NCBI GenBank assembly: GCA_003216255.1
Contig: QCJD01000005.1
Coordinates: 1 to 64,000 of the forward strand
Reading direction: 5' to 3'
DNA: 64,000 bases
Source of the DNA: Pelagibacteraceae bacterium AG-404-N13
GTDB taxonomy: Bacteria; Pseudomonadota; Alphaproteobacteria; Pelagibacterales; Pelagibacteraceae
Of the stretch, positions 1-9,583 are shown in pieces. The position numbers were made by a program, and so were the translations under genes. Numbering within the stretch: position 1 is the stretch's first letter; every line of letters starts with the position of its first letter. The notes under the pieces are model-generated. The model saw only the letters and a program-made list of their open reading frames with translations, ran no database searches and had not been told where the DNA came from.

Positions 1-372
1 AAGTCTTAATGCATTAGTTGATATTTGAATTTCTCTGATAAAAAAAATAATTGATACTATCATTGATAAACAGCAAGTACCAAAAATTATTCTAGCAAAG
101 AATAACTCATCCAAATAAAGAGCAAATACTGTCAACATATTAAATAAAAAACCAAATGCAGCAAACAATATCGTCCATCTTATAATTGTAATTCTGCTAC
201 TTAAATTAATGAATTGTTTCTTCCATTGAGGAGGTATATGTTTTTCATAGACATGTTCATCATGAAGCTCTCTAATAAGCTTACTCAAAGTATGAAATCT
301 ATTACTATAAACACTCATTAAAAGAGGTATAGCTGGAAACATTAATGCAGTTACCGTGTAATCTATATTCAT
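1..372 (-). CDS. DUF2721 family membrane protein (partial, C-terminus beyond left edge)
   Basis: An open frame of 124 codons starts with ATG at 372 on the minus strand and runs off the left edge. The translation begins MNIDYTVTALMFPAIPLLMS, continues with YSNRFHTLSKLIRELHDEH, and has two hydrophobic segments near residues 68-90 and 96-112. It ends in REIQISTNALRL. The YSNRF...LIREL and REI-STNAL patterns are those I associate with the DUF2721 family, small inner-membrane proteins of unknown function. It is divergent from ubiA, with about 50 bp between them that must hold both promoters. No biochemical role can be assigned. Confidence 0.7.
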   Translation of the reverse strand, partial: MNIDYTVTALMFPAIPLLMSVYSNRFHTLSKLIRELHDEHVYEKHIPPQWKKQFINLSSRITIIRWTILFAAFGFLFNMLTVFALYLDELFFARIIFGTCCLSMIVSIIFFIREIQISTNALRL

Positions 373-424
373 ACGAATCAGTTTGATTATGAATCTAGCC
401 TTTGTTATTTACAAGTAAATTATA

Positions 425-1291
425 ATGCAAAACATCAAATTATTAATTGAACTAACAAGACTGAATAAACCAATTGGCTTTATGTTGTTATTTTGGCCTT
501 GTATATGGGGTCTTACGCTTGCTTATGACTTTGGTTTGTCTTTAGAAATATTCATTTTTTATGGTGCTCTTTTTTTTTCAGGATCAGTGTTAATGAGATC
601 AGCGGGGTGCATAGTTAATGATATATCAGATAAAAATTTTGATAAACTTGTTGAAAGAACTAAAGATAGGCCAATTGCATCTGGTAAAATTTCAATCAGA
701 TTGGCAGCTATTTATGCCTCAGTGTTATGCGCTATAGCTTTTTTAGTTTTAATTAATTTTAATAAATTTACGATATTGATGGCTTTAATCTCTATGCCTC
801 TTGCTTTTACTTATCCTTTAATGAAAAGATTTACATATTGGCCACAGCTATTCCTTGGTATCACATTTAATTATGGACTAGTTTTAGCATGGATTTCAAT
901 AAAAAATGATATTTCTTTAATTCCTTTAATATTTTATTTTGGAGCCATATTTTGGACACTGGGTTACGACACAATATATGGATATCAAGATATAAAGGAT
1001 GATGAAATTATAGGAGTTAAATCAACTTCAATAAAGTTTAAAAATAACCCAAAAAAATTTGTTTTAATTTGTTATTTAACTTTTATTGCATCGTTAATTT
1101 TAATTGGTTTACTAATGAAATTTAGTTTAATTTATTATTTATTTTTAATTTTTTCTGTTTTTCAATTAATTTTTTTTCAAATATATAAATTAAATGTGAA
1201 TGATCCAATGAGCTGTTTGTCTAAGTTTAAAAGTAATAACTTTGTTGGTTTAGTAATTTTTGTAAATTTACTTATAGGTAAAATAATTTAA
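425..1291 (+). CDS. ubiA: 4-hydroxybenzoate polyprenyltransferase (UbiA family)
   Basis: Integral-membrane prenyltransferase, expected to attach a polyprenyl chain to 4-hydroxybenzoate in ubiquinone synthesis. The 288-residue length is usual for the family. The two Asp-rich motifs that hold Mg-prenyl diphosphate are visible: NDISDKNFD (residues 65-73) and YDTIYGYQDIKDD (about 181-193). About eight hydrophobic helices surround them. The stop is 2 bp before the msbA-like gene, so it probably heads the lipid A transcription unit. UbiA paralogues act on other aromatic acceptors, but the N-terminal LTRLNKPIGFMLLFWP block is typical of true UbiA. Confidence 0.92.
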   Translation: MQNIKLLIELTRLNKPIGFMLLFWPCIWGLTLAYDFGLSLEIFIFYGALFFSGSVLMRSAGCIVNDISDKNFDKLVERTKDRPIASGKISIRLAAIYASVLCAIAFLVLINFNKFTILMALISMPLAFTYPLMKRFTYWPQLFLGITFNYGLVLAWISIKNDISLIPLIFYFGAIFWTLGYDTIYGYQDIKDDEIIGVKSTSIKFKNNPKKFVLICYLTFIASLILIGLLMKFSLIYYLFLIFSVFQLIFFQIYKLNVNDPMSCLSKFKSNNFVGLVIFVNLLIGKII

Positions 1292-1293
1292 AA

Positions 1294-3036
1294 ATGACAA
1301 ATATCGAAATATTAAAAAGATTATTCAAAGATTATACAATAAAATATTTAAATAAAATAATTTTAGCAGTTTTTTTTTCAATATTAGTAGCGGGAAGTAC
1401 ATCTGCAACAGCATGGCTTTTGGATCCTGCAATTGAGAAAATATTTATTAATAAAGATCAAACTTTAATCTTAGTTATTCCTTTTTTAATAGTATTGGCT
1501 TTTGCTACTAAAGGAATTTCACTATATATGGCAAAATATCTGATGGTTAATGTTTCAGAAGAAGTCAAAAAAAAAATTCAAACTGATATGTTATCGTCTT
1601 TCATTAAGTCTGATACCGAGCTTGTAGAAAACAAACATTCAGGAAAATATATATCCAATTTAAACTTTGATGTTAATCAAATAACAGGAATGTTGAGCAA
1701 TTCATTTTTAAATTTTTTTAAAGATGGATTAACATTAATTGGTTTATTAACAGTTATGTTTATTCAAAATTGGAGACTTTCATTAATAGCAATAATTATG
1801 ATTCCAATTGCATCTATAATAGCAAAAAGATTGGGGAAAAGAATGAGCAAAGTAGTCACTGAGGCTCAAGAAAAATCAGGGGATTTAAATAAATATTTAA
1901 TTGATTTATTTAAAAATCATAAAATAATAAAAATTTTTCAAAGGGAAAAATTTGAAAATATAAGATCAGAAAAATTTGTTAATGACCTTAAAGAAAAGTC
2001 AATAAAAATTAATACTATTTATTATAGATCAACACCTATAATGGAAACACTGACAGGTATAATAATTGGAATATTAATTTTTTATTCAGGAAAATTAATA
2101 ATGAATGAGCAATTGAGTATAAATAACTTTTTCTCGTTTCTTGCAGCTATGATGCTAGCCTATCAGCCTGTGAAATCACTTGCGACTATCAATGTTGGAA
2201 TTGGCCAAGGCCTATCGGCAGGAAAAAGAATAATACCTATTATTGATAATCAAAATAAAATTTCATTGAATGAAAATGAAAAAAATCTTGATTTAAATGA
2301 TGCTTTAATAAATTTCAACAAAGTAAATTTTAATTATCAGTCCAATGAAAAAAACGAAGTATTAAAAGATATTAACATGAATTTTAAAGGTGGGAAAATG
2401 ACAGCACTTGTGGGTCATAGTGGTTCAGGAAAATCTACATTATTAAACTTAATACCTAGAATTTATGATCCAACCTCTGGTCAAATTTTAATAGATGGAC
2501 AGTCTATAAAAGATATAAATCTTTCATCATTAAGAAAAGAAATTTCAATAGTAGATCAAAATACTACTCTATTTGATGACACAGTTTTTAATAATATAAA
2601 ATATGCAAAACCAGAGGCTACTAAAGATGAAATTTACAAAGCAGCAGAAATGTCAATGAGTTTAGATTTTATTAATAATCTTGATAAAAAATTTGAAACT
2701 ATAATAGGTGAAAATGGTGTTAAATTATCTGGAGGAGAAAAACAAAGATTGTCTATTGCACGTGCTTTCTTAAAAAATAGCAAAATAATACTTCTTGATG
2801 AAGCTACTTCATCATTAGACTCTGAAACTGAAGAAAAGATTCAAAAAGCACTTGTTGAGTTGACTTCAAATAAAACTACAATTGTTATTGCTCATAGATT
2901 ATCAACAATTTTAAGTTCTGACAAAATTTATGTCATTGATAATGGATCGGTTGTTGCAGAAGGTAAACATAAAGATTTACTTGTATCTTCAGAAATTTAT
3001 AAAAATTTTTATAATAAACAGATTAAAAATAATTAA
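1294..3036 (+). CDS. msbA: ABC exporter with fused permease and ATPase, MsbA-like
   Basis: A half-transporter of 580 residues: an N-terminal six-helix exporter membrane domain (about 1-320), then an ATPase domain with Walker A GHSGSGKST (about 373), signature LSGGEKQ (about 478), Walker B ILLDEATSSLD (about 500) and a switch His in IVIAHR. The family works as an inner-membrane homodimer. Its position directly before waaA, lpxK and lpxL supports flipping of lipid A-core as its role. Sequence alone does not separate MsbA from other multidrug or lipid exporters, so the substrate is inferred from context. Its stop overlaps the next start by one base (TAATG). Confidence 0.85.
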   Translation: MTNIEILKRLFKDYTIKYLNKIILAVFFSILVAGSTSATAWLLDPAIEKIFINKDQTLILVIPFLIVLAFATKGISLYMAKYLMVNVSEEVKKKIQTDMLSSFIKSDTELVENKHSGKYISNLNFDVNQITGMLSNSFLNFFKDGLTLIGLLTVMFIQNWRLSLIAIIMIPIASIIAKRLGKRMSKVVTEAQEKSGDLNKYLIDLFKNHKIIKIFQREKFENIRSEKFVNDLKEKSIKINTIYYRSTPIMETLTGIIIGILIFYSGKLIMNEQLSINNFFSFLAAMMLAYQPVKSLATINVGIGQGLSAGKRIIPIIDNQNKISLNENEKNLDLNDALINFNKVNFNYQSNEKNEVLKDINMNFKGGKMTALVGHSGSGKSTLLNLIPRIYDPTSGQILIDGQSIKDINLSSLRKEISIVDQNTTLFDDTVFNNIKYAKPEATKDEIYKAAEMSMSLDFINNLDKKFETIIGENGVKLSGGEKQRLSIARAFLKNSKIILLDEATSSLDSETEEKIQKALVELTSNKTTIVIAHRLSTILSSDKIYVIDNGSVVAEGKHKDLLVSSEIYKNFYNKQIKNN

Positions 3037-4268
3037 TGTTTTTTATTTATGAAGTTTTAGGATTAATTTTCATTTTATTTTCTCCCTTAATTTTTTTAAT
3101 CAGAATAATTCTAGGAAAAGAAAATCCTAAAAGATTTTTAGAAAAATTTTGTATATATTCGAAAAAACCAAATTTAAAAAAAACAGTCTGGTTACATGGT
3201 GCAAGTGTAGGGGAAATTTTAAGTGTTATTCCAATAATTCAAGAACTAGAAAAAAATAAAAAAATAAGTAAAATATTATTATCTTCATCCACTACTAGTT
3301 CGGCTCTTATATTTTCAAAATATAAATTTAAAAAAACTACCCACATATATTTCCCAATCGACACAAATTATTTAACTAATAAATTTATTAATTTTTGGAA
3401 ACCAAAGATTGCTATATTTATAGACTCAGAAATATGGCCAAATATGTTTAATAATTTGGAAAAAAATAAAATTCCGATCATCTTGATAAATGGAAGAATT
3501 ACCAAAAAGAGTTTTAAAAGATGGATGAAATTTCCATCTTTTGCAATCAAAATTTTTAAAAAAATATCTTTAGCATTACCTCAAAATACCGAAACCATAA
3601 AATATTTAAAAATATTAGGTGTAAAAAAAATTAAATTTGCAGGAAATCTGAAATATTTTGGTCAGTCTAAAAAGTTTTTGGATAAAAGTACAAAACAAAA
3701 ATTCAAAAATAGATTAATTTTTTGTGCTGCAAGTACACATTATAATGAAGAATTGTTTATAGGAAAATTGCATAAAGAATTAAAATCAAAATATAAAAAT
3801 TTACTAACTATTATTATTCCACGACATATAAATAGAACAAACTCTATTAATAATGAACTTGAGGGAATTGATTTAAATACAGTAATTAGATCATCCAGAA
3901 GGAAAATTTCTAAAAGTACTGATATATATATTGTTGATACATATGGAGAGGCACCAAAATTTTATGAATTATCAAAAGTAACTTTTTTAGGTGGTTCATT
4001 AATAAAACATGGGGGACAGAACCCACTTGAACCAGCTAGATTGGGTAATTACATATTACATGGTCCAAATATTCAAAATTTTAAAGAAGTTTATAAGATG
4101 CTCTCAAAATTAAGCTTTTCAACAAAGGCAAATAATATCGATAATATGAAAAAAATTATTGAGAAGAAAATTGAATACAAACAAAACTCAAAAATTATTA
4201 AAAAATTAAATTTGATAGGAATTAATATTCTTAAAAAAAATCTTATCGAAATAAATAAATTTATATAA
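3036..4268 (+). CDS. waaA: 3-deoxy-D-manno-octulosonic acid (Kdo) transferase
   Basis: Transfers Kdo from CMP-Kdo to the lipid A precursor at the inner membrane. A single N-terminal membrane anchor (about residues 4-25) is followed by WLHGASVGE (52-60), whose last Glu corresponds to the catalytic base of the family. The C-terminal half holds the nucleotide-sugar part with TFLGGSL and GGQNPLEPA. The length of 410 residues is slightly shorter than enterobacterial WaaA. It is joined to both neighbours by one-base TAATG overlaps, suggesting translational coupling. Whether it adds one or two Kdo units cannot be read from the sequence. Confidence 0.93.
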   Translation: MFFIYEVLGLIFILFSPLIFLIRIILGKENPKRFLEKFCIYSKKPNLKKTVWLHGASVGEILSVIPIIQELEKNKKISKILLSSSTTSSALIFSKYKFKKTTHIYFPIDTNYLTNKFINFWKPKIAIFIDSEIWPNMFNNLEKNKIPIILINGRITKKSFKRWMKFPSFAIKIFKKISLALPQNTETIKYLKILGVKKIKFAGNLKYFGQSKKFLDKSTKQKFKNRLIFCAASTHYNEELFIGKLHKELKSKYKNLLTIIIPRHINRTNSINNELEGIDLNTVIRSSRRKISKSTDIYIVDTYGEAPKFYELSKVTFLGGSLIKHGGQNPLEPARLGNYILHGPNIQNFKEVYKMLSKLSFSTKANNIDNMKKIIEKKIEYKQNSKIIKKLNLIGINILKKNLIEINKFI

Positions 4269-5191
4269 TGAAAATTAATAGACCACTCTTTTGGAATAGT
4301 ATAAATTTAATTTCAATTTTATTATATCCATTAAGTTTAGTAACATTTTTCATCAATATTTTAAAAAAAAATTCTAATAAAAAAGAATTCAAAATTAAAA
4401 CGATTTGTATTGGAAATTTGTATGTCGGTGGTACTGGTAAAACCCCATTATCTATTATGATAAATAAAATATTAAAAAAAAAGTATAAAACAGTTTTTAT
4501 TAAGAAAAAATATTATGATCAAATAGATGAACAAAAGATTTTGAAACAAAGTGGAAATTTAATTTGTAAAAGCAGTAGGAAAGAAGCTCTTGAAATAGCA
4601 TCTAAAAAAAACTATCAAATAGCAATTTTAGATGACGGTCTTCAGGAAAAAAGTTTTAAATACAATATTAGAATTGCATGCTTCAATAGTTCTGATGGTC
4701 TAGGCAATAATTTTCTAATTCCTGCTGGACCTTTAAGAGAAAATATAACCGAAATAAAAAATTATGATGCTATTTTTTTAAATGGAGAAAATAAAAATAA
4801 AAAACTTTTTAATTATTTTAAAAAAATAAATAGAAATATAAAAGTATTTGAAGCAAAATATGTTCCAACAAATTTAAGGACCTTTAATCGTAATAGTGAT
4901 TTTTTATTCTTTTGCGGCCTGGGTAACCCATCAGAATTCGAAAAAACTTTAAAAAAATATAAATTTAAAATTAAAGATAAATTTATATACCCAGATCACT
5001 ATAATTTTTCTGACTCGGATATTTCAGATATAAAATTGTTAGCTAAAAAGGAAAATCTAAAAATTATTACTACTGAAAAGGATTATTTAAGATTAAATAA
5101 AAAAAATAAAAAAAATATTAAATTTCTTAAAATTGACTTAAACGTTAAAAATATTAAAAATTTCTCAAAATTTTTAGTTGAAAGATTATGA
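4268..5191 (+). CDS. lpxK: tetraacyldisaccharide 4'-kinase
   Basis: Phosphorylates the 4' position of the lipid A disaccharide to give lipid IVA. The first 30 residues contain a membrane-associating hydrophobic helix. The P-loop GNLYVGGTGKTP (about 49-60) is the LpxK variant of Walker A. Downstream AILDDGLQ and the block IPAGPLREN are family signatures, and HYNFSDSDI matches the conserved C-terminal segment. The length of 307 residues fits. It overlaps lpxL by ATGA at 5188-5191. Confidence 0.93.
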   Translation: MKINRPLFWNSINLISILLYPLSLVTFFINILKKNSNKKEFKIKTICIGNLYVGGTGKTPLSIMINKILKKKYKTVFIKKKYYDQIDEQKILKQSGNLICKSSRKEALEIASKKNYQIAILDDGLQEKSFKYNIRIACFNSSDGLGNNFLIPAGPLRENITEIKNYDAIFLNGENKNKKLFNYFKKINRNIKVFEAKYVPTNLRTFNRNSDFLFFCGLGNPSEFEKTLKKYKFKIKDKFIYPDHYNFSDSDISDIKLLAKKENLKIITTEKDYLRLNKKNKKNIKFLKIDLNVKNIKNFSKFLVERL

Positions 5192-6048
5192 AAAAAATAA
5201 TTTATTTTATTGAGTTTATAATTGTTTATTTTTTATTCATATTATTTAAATTATTGGGATATAAGATCTCATCTAATTTGGGATATTTAATTGGTAAATT
5301 TTGTGGCCCTATATTCAGATCGAAAAAATCAATAATTGAAAATATAAAAAAATCAAATATTTCTACAAAAAAAAATTATAATCAACTTGCTAGTAATGTT
5401 TTAGGAAATTATGGAAGAATTTTTTCAGAATATCCTTTTCTAAAAAATTTCCGAAACGGTGATCTTGACAATTATATTGAAATAAGTGGAAAAAATTACT
5501 TAGAAATCATTAAAAAGGAAAAAAAAAATGTAGTTTTTGTATCTGGGCATTTTAACAATTTTGAATTAATGGCTATGCAAATTGAAAAGGTGGGAATTGA
5601 ATTATCTGCTATTTACCGACCACTTAATAATACTTTTTTAAATAACATAATGGAAAAAATTAGAAAAAACTATATTTGTAAAAATCAAATCAAAAAAGGT
5701 ATAGCAGGCACAAGACAAATTATCAAAAATTTAAAAAAAGGAAATTCTGTTGCTTTAATGATTGACCAAAGAGTAAGGGAAGGATCAAAAGTAAATTTTT
5801 TTGGAAATTTAGCTTCTACTACTACAATTCCTGCACAAATAATAAAAAAATATAAATGTGAGCTTGTTCCAATTTATATTGAAAGAAAGAATAAATATTA
5901 CTTTAAAATGCATATTTCTAAGCCAATCAAAGTGAGCTCAAATAAAAACACTGAAGATATTACTAAGTTTTTAAATACAGTTTTAGAGAAAATGATATTA
6001 AGAAATATAGATCAGTGGATTTGGACTCACGATAGGTGGAAAAAATAG
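5188..6048 (+). CDS. lpxL: lipid A late acyltransferase (LpxL/HtrB family)
   Basis: Adds a secondary acyl chain to Kdo-lipid A from an acyl carrier. An N-terminal transmembrane helix is followed by the HX4(D/E) catalytic motif, seen here as HFNNFE (H121, E126). IYRPLNN and ALMIDQRVREG are further conserved blocks of the family. It is the last gene of the lipid A run, and the next gene lies on the opposite strand 1 bp away. It is the only late acyltransferase in the window; which position it acylates is not evident. Confidence 0.9.
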   Translation: MKKIIYFIEFIIVYFLFILFKLLGYKISSNLGYLIGKFCGPIFRSKKSIIENIKKSNISTKKNYNQLASNVLGNYGRIFSEYPFLKNFRNGDLDNYIEISGKNYLEIIKKEKKNVVFVSGHFNNFELMAMQIEKVGIELSAIYRPLNNTFLNNIMEKIRKNYICKNQIKKGIAGTRQIIKNLKKGNSVALMIDQRVREGSKVNFFGNLASTTTIPAQIIKKYKCELVPIYIERKNKYYFKMHISKPIKVSSNKNTEDITKFLNTVLEKMILRNIDQWIWTHDRWKK

Positions 6049-6049
6049 T

Positions 6050-6244
6050 TTATTTATTTTTTTGTTTTTGTTTTATGGATGCTTCTACATATGAAAAGTA
6101 TGGTTCTTGCTCATCAACATTCCAATAAGTTAAATTTTCTATTAATATTTTTTTACCTGAAATTGCACAAATAACATGATCGCCATTTTCTAAAATTTCA
6201 AAGTTGTTTGGTAAATACTTTAATTTTGCTAACTTGTTTTGCAT
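6050..6244 (-). CDS. DUF2093 family small protein
   Basis: A 64-residue protein containing LAKLKYLPNNFEILENGDHV, ISGKKI and LTYWNVDEQEPY, the pattern of DUF2093, a short alphaproteobacterial family without a known function. It has no signal peptide or membrane segment. It is on the minus strand between lpxL and purD, with a start only 22 bp from the divergent purD start, so the two share a very compact promoter region. The compact fold and one CAISG motif give no functional clue. Confidence 0.75.
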   Translation of the reverse strand: MQNKLAKLKYLPNNFEILENGDHVICAISGKKILIENLTYWNVDEQEPYFSYVEASIKQKQKNK

Positions 6245-6266
6245 TTTTAAGATATAAAATAATTAT

Positions 6267-7532
6267 ATGAAAATTGCAATTCTAGGAAGTGGCGGTAGAG
6301 AACATGCGCTTGCTGTTCAAATTTCAAAATCGAAAAAGCTTGATAAAGTTTATTGTATACCTGGAAATGCAGGCACAGACTCGATTGGAAAAAATGTAAA
6401 TTTAGAACTGGATAACTTTGATGAAATTTATAGATTTATAAAAAATGAAAAAATTGATTTAGTCATAGTAGGACCTGAAAAGCCCTTGGTAAATGGAATA
6501 GTAGACTATCTCAATAAAAAAAATATTAAAGTATTTGGGCCTAATCAAAAAGTTGCTCAACTCGAAGGTTCTAAAATTTTTACTAAGAAAATTTGCGAAA
6601 AATATAATATCCCAACTGCAAATTTTGGGATTTTTAAAGATAAAGAGGAAACATTTAAGTTTTTACAAAATAGAAAAATGCCCTTAGTGATAAAAGCAGA
6701 TGGGCTTGCAGCAGGTAAGGGTGTGTATATATGCAAAGATATTGAGAGTTCAAAAAATGCAGTTATAGAAATATTCAATGGAAAATTTGGTAAAGCAGAT
6801 CAAATATTAGTAGAAGAGTTCTTAGAAGGTGATGAGATGAGTTATTTTGTTATTTCTGATGGATTATGTTTTAAAAGTTTTAATACAGCTCAAGACCATA
6901 AAAGAGTCGGAGAAGGTGATACTGGTAAAAATACTGGAGGAATGGGATCATATGCTCCTTCAAAACTTATTAATAAAAATTTAGAGGAAAAAATAATTAA
7001 TAGAATTATTAAACCAACTTTAACAGCTATAAAAGATATGGGTCAAATGTATAATGGATTTTTATATGCAGGATTAATGATAAAGGATAATGAACCATAT
7101 TTAATTGAATACAACGTAAGGATGGGAGATCCTGAATGTCAAACTATTTTACCCCTATTAAAATCAGACTTATTAGATTTAATTATTGCGAGTTGTAGTA
7201 ACAATCTCAAAGAAAAAAATATTGAATGGTTTGAAAAAAAAAGCCTATGTATCGTATTATGTTCAAAAGGTTATCCTGAAAGTTATAAAAAAAATATTGA
7301 TATACCCAACCTACAAAAGATTAAATCAAGCAATAATAACTTTATATACCACGCTGGAACCAAGATTTCAGATAATGCTATTCTTGCTGTAGGAGGAAGA
7401 GTTTTAAACTTTGTCTCAATTTCAGATAATTATTTAGACTCTAGAAATGAAGCTATTAATCAAATAGAAAAATTAAATTGGAAAAATGGATTTTACAGAT
7501 CTGATATAGGTTTCAAAGTTATTGATAAATGA
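6267..7532 (+). CDS. purD: phosphoribosylamine-glycine ligase (GARS)
   Basis: Second step of de novo purine synthesis: ATP-dependent joining of glycine to phosphoribosylamine. The N-terminus has ILGSGGREHALA (residues 4-15), followed by IVGPEKPLVNGIVD and an ATP-grasp core with KADGLAAGKGVY (about 143-154), EEFLEGDEMS, DHKRVGEGDTGKNTGGMG and EYNVRMGDPE. The length of 421 residues is standard. The stop overlaps the rsmD start by ATGA, so the two are probably translated in a coupled way. Confidence 0.97.
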   Translation: MKIAILGSGGREHALAVQISKSKKLDKVYCIPGNAGTDSIGKNVNLELDNFDEIYRFIKNEKIDLVIVGPEKPLVNGIVDYLNKKNIKVFGPNQKVAQLEGSKIFTKKICEKYNIPTANFGIFKDKEETFKFLQNRKMPLVIKADGLAAGKGVYICKDIESSKNAVIEIFNGKFGKADQILVEEFLEGDEMSYFVISDGLCFKSFNTAQDHKRVGEGDTGKNTGGMGSYAPSKLINKNLEEKIINRIIKPTLTAIKDMGQMYNGFLYAGLMIKDNEPYLIEYNVRMGDPECQTILPLLKSDLLDLIIASCSNNLKEKNIEWFEKKSLCIVLCSKGYPESYKKNIDIPNLQKIKSSNNNFIYHAGTKISDNAILAVGGRVLNFVSISDNYLDSRNEAINQIEKLNWKNGFYRSDIGFKVIDK

Positions 7533-8092
7533 GAATAATTGGAGGAAATTTAAGAGGTAAAAAAATTCTTAACCCTACAGATAAATTAACTAGGCCATTA
7601 AAAGATATGGTTAGAGAGTCAATTTTTAATATAATAAATCATTCTCAAGATGAATATGTGGAATTAAACAATGCTAAAATACTTGATTTATTTTCAGGAA
7701 CAGGTTCTTTTGGAATAGAGTGTTTATCTAGAGGAGCAAAAAATGTAACTTTTTTTGAAAACTATTCTAACTCAATTACAATACTAAAAAAAAACTTAGA
7801 TTTATTAGATCTAAATAAAAGTTCAACAATAATTGAAAAAGATGTTTTTAGTATCAATCCAACTCAACACAATCTATCTAAATTCGATTTAATATTTTTA
7901 GATCCCCCTTTCAAAGATAGTAAATTAAACCAATTAATTGAAATAATAAAAAAAATGAAAATAACTTATAAAAATACTTTAATCATAATTCATAGAAATA
8001 AAAAAATTTCTGAAAATATTTGCAAAGATTTAATTATTTCTAAGGAAAAAAATTACGGTTTATCTAAGATTATATTTGGGAAGATTTGTTAA
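7529..8092 (+). CDS. rsmD: 16S rRNA (guanine966-N2)-methyltransferase
   Basis: SAM-dependent methyltransferase expected to modify G966 of 16S rRNA. The start RIIGGNLRGKKI and RPLKDMVRESIFNII are RsmD hallmarks. The SAM site ILDLFSGTGSFGIE (51-64) and the catalytic DPPF (125-128) are intact. It has 187 residues, as usual. It converges with pgi, and the two genes overlap by 4 bp at their 3' ends, leaving no room for a separate terminator. Confidence 0.94.
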   Translation: MRIIGGNLRGKKILNPTDKLTRPLKDMVRESIFNIINHSQDEYVELNNAKILDLFSGTGSFGIECLSRGAKNVTFFENYSNSITILKKNLDLLDLNKSSTIIEKDVFSINPTQHNLSKFDLIFLDPPFKDSKLNQLIEIIKKMKITYKNTLIIIHRNKKISENICKDLIISKEKNYGLSKIIFGKIC

Positions 8093-9258
8093 ATTAGTAT
8101 TTTTCTTGTTTCGCGTTTAATTAACTCTACTTTAGGCTGATCAAACGGATTTACTTTTAATAAATGTCCTAGAAGAATTGTCTCTAATATAAAGAAGCAA
8201 AAAAGCTCCCCCAATGATTCCTCGTTTCTGTTAATAATTTCAAAACTTCTAAAGGGAATTTTTTCTTTTTTAAAAATATTTTCAGTTGCTTTTTTTTGGG
8301 ATTCTAAAATTTTATTAATACTTTTATTTTTTAAAATTGAATAATTATTAAATAAATAATTTTTGTCTAATTTTTCTAATTTTTTTTCTCTTACACTAAA
8401 AATTGTATAAAAATTATTTTTTGGCCCATCTAAAAATAACTGCATTAAGCTATGATTATCTTTGGGCATCGAAGAAACTATTGGAAATATTCCTTTTTTA
8501 TTTTTTCCTAAGCTTTCAGCCAAAAGTTGTTGGTACCATTGAAATAAACTATCTGATTTTTGATCATAATTTAAAATTACTAAATTAGTTTTGCCATTTT
8601 TAATAAAATTAAATATTGAAGTTACATTTTGAATTAAACCATTAATAAAATTTTTATTATTAATTAAATAATTAAATCTCTTAAATTTTTGCTCATTAAG
8701 TCCCATAAATTCTGCAGGCAACATTCCCACTTCAGATAAAACTGAATATCTGCCACCAATGTAATTTTTATGTTCAAAAATTTCTGCTTTTAATTTTTTT
8801 CCTAGAGATCTTAAAAAATTTTTGTTATTCTCACACAAAATTATATTTTTATTTCTTTTTTGACTCTTTAATAACAAATTAAAATTGGATATCGTTTCAA
8901 GAGTATTACCTGATTTTGATATAACTATATTGATATTTTTTTTATGCGTTTTTGGAATATTTTGAAGTTTCAAAGTATTATAGAAGTTAAATTTTTTATT
9001 TATTTTATGCTTTAAAAAATTATAAATTGCCTCTGACCCAAGTATTGAACCGCCCATACCAAGAATATTAAACTCTGAAAATAGATTAAAATAAAAATTT
9101 TTTTTTTTAAAAGTATATTTATAATTTTTATCCATTGTTTTCAGTAATGGATATTTTTCGATGATATTTTTATCTTTAATTATACTTCTGAGGATTTTAT
9201 TAATTTTTGGTTTTTTTATTTTTATAAAATTTTTAAATTTTATGTTTTTAGTAAACAT
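8089..9258 (-). CDS. pgi: glucose-6-phosphate isomerase, short form
   Basis: Interconverts glucose-6-phosphate and fructose-6-phosphate. Diagnostic motifs are ILGMGGSILG (about 65-74), SKSGNT (114-119), the PGI signature IGGRYSVLSEVG (about 167-178) and a C-terminal Gln/Lys region PFDQPKVE. At 389 residues it is clearly shorter than the usual 440-550-residue enzymes, with the N-terminal portion trimmed; the sugar-phosphate-binding SIS motifs are all present. It is the last gene of the minus-strand HAD-ribF-ileS-lspA-bamF unit, 4 bp after the lipoprotein gene. Confidence 0.93.
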   Translation of the reverse strand: MFTKNIKFKNFIKIKKPKINKILRSIIKDKNIIEKYPLLKTMDKNYKYTFKKKNFYFNLFSEFNILGMGGSILGSEAIYNFLKHKINKKFNFYNTLKLQNIPKTHKKNINIVISKSGNTLETISNFNLLLKSQKRNKNIILCENNKNFLRSLGKKLKAEIFEHKNYIGGRYSVLSEVGMLPAEFMGLNEQKFKRFNYLINNKNFINGLIQNVTSIFNFIKNGKTNLVILNYDQKSDSLFQWYQQLLAESLGKNKKGIFPIVSSMPKDNHSLMQLFLDGPKNNFYTIFSVREKKLEKLDKNYLFNNYSILKNKSINKILESQKKATENIFKKEKIPFRSFEIINRNEESLGELFCFFILETILLGHLLKVNPFDQPKVELIKRETRKILI

Positions 9259-9262
9259 TTAT

Positions 9263-9583
9263 TTATTGGATTTTTTCTATAATTGAACTTTCTATATCCC
9301 CTGAGCTATCATTATCATTATTTGAGTCACTTTCTTCAATGTTTAGAAGATCTTTTACTTCATTATTTTCGCTAAAAGTACTTGGTGAAACTTTTTCATT
9401 TCCTGGGGTAGGAAGTTTGTCATAGTCAGGTGGCAGAGCTAGTGGATTTTTTTTTTCTACTAAAAACTCATCACCTTGGTCAGATCTTTTTTTCCCCCCA
9501 AAAACTTCCTTAGCAGTTTGACACGAAGTCAAAAAAATTGAAAATATAATAACTATTAAAATATTTAATTTATTTTTTTTCAT
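9263..9583 (-). CDS. DUF3035 lipoprotein, probable BAM-complex subunit BamF
   Basis: A 106-residue lipoprotein: hydrophobic signal, then lipobox LTSC with Cys21. The segment FLVEKKNPLALPPDYDKLPTPG matches the DUF3035 motif (PL-PPD--LP-P). The family has been linked to the alphaproteobacterial outer-membrane assembly machine as BamF. The remainder is acidic, Ser/Asn-rich and probably disordered. Its start overlaps the lspA stop by ATGA, so this lipoprotein is co-expressed with the peptidase that matures lipoproteins. Assignment rests on one motif plus the conserved ileS-lspA-DUF3035 neighbourhood. Confidence 0.72.
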   Translation of the reverse strand: MKKNKLNILIVIIFSIFLTSCQTAKEVFGGKKRSDQGDEFLVEKKNPLALPPDYDKLPTPGNEKVSPSTFSENNEVKDLLNIEESDSNNDNDSSGDIESSIIEKIQ

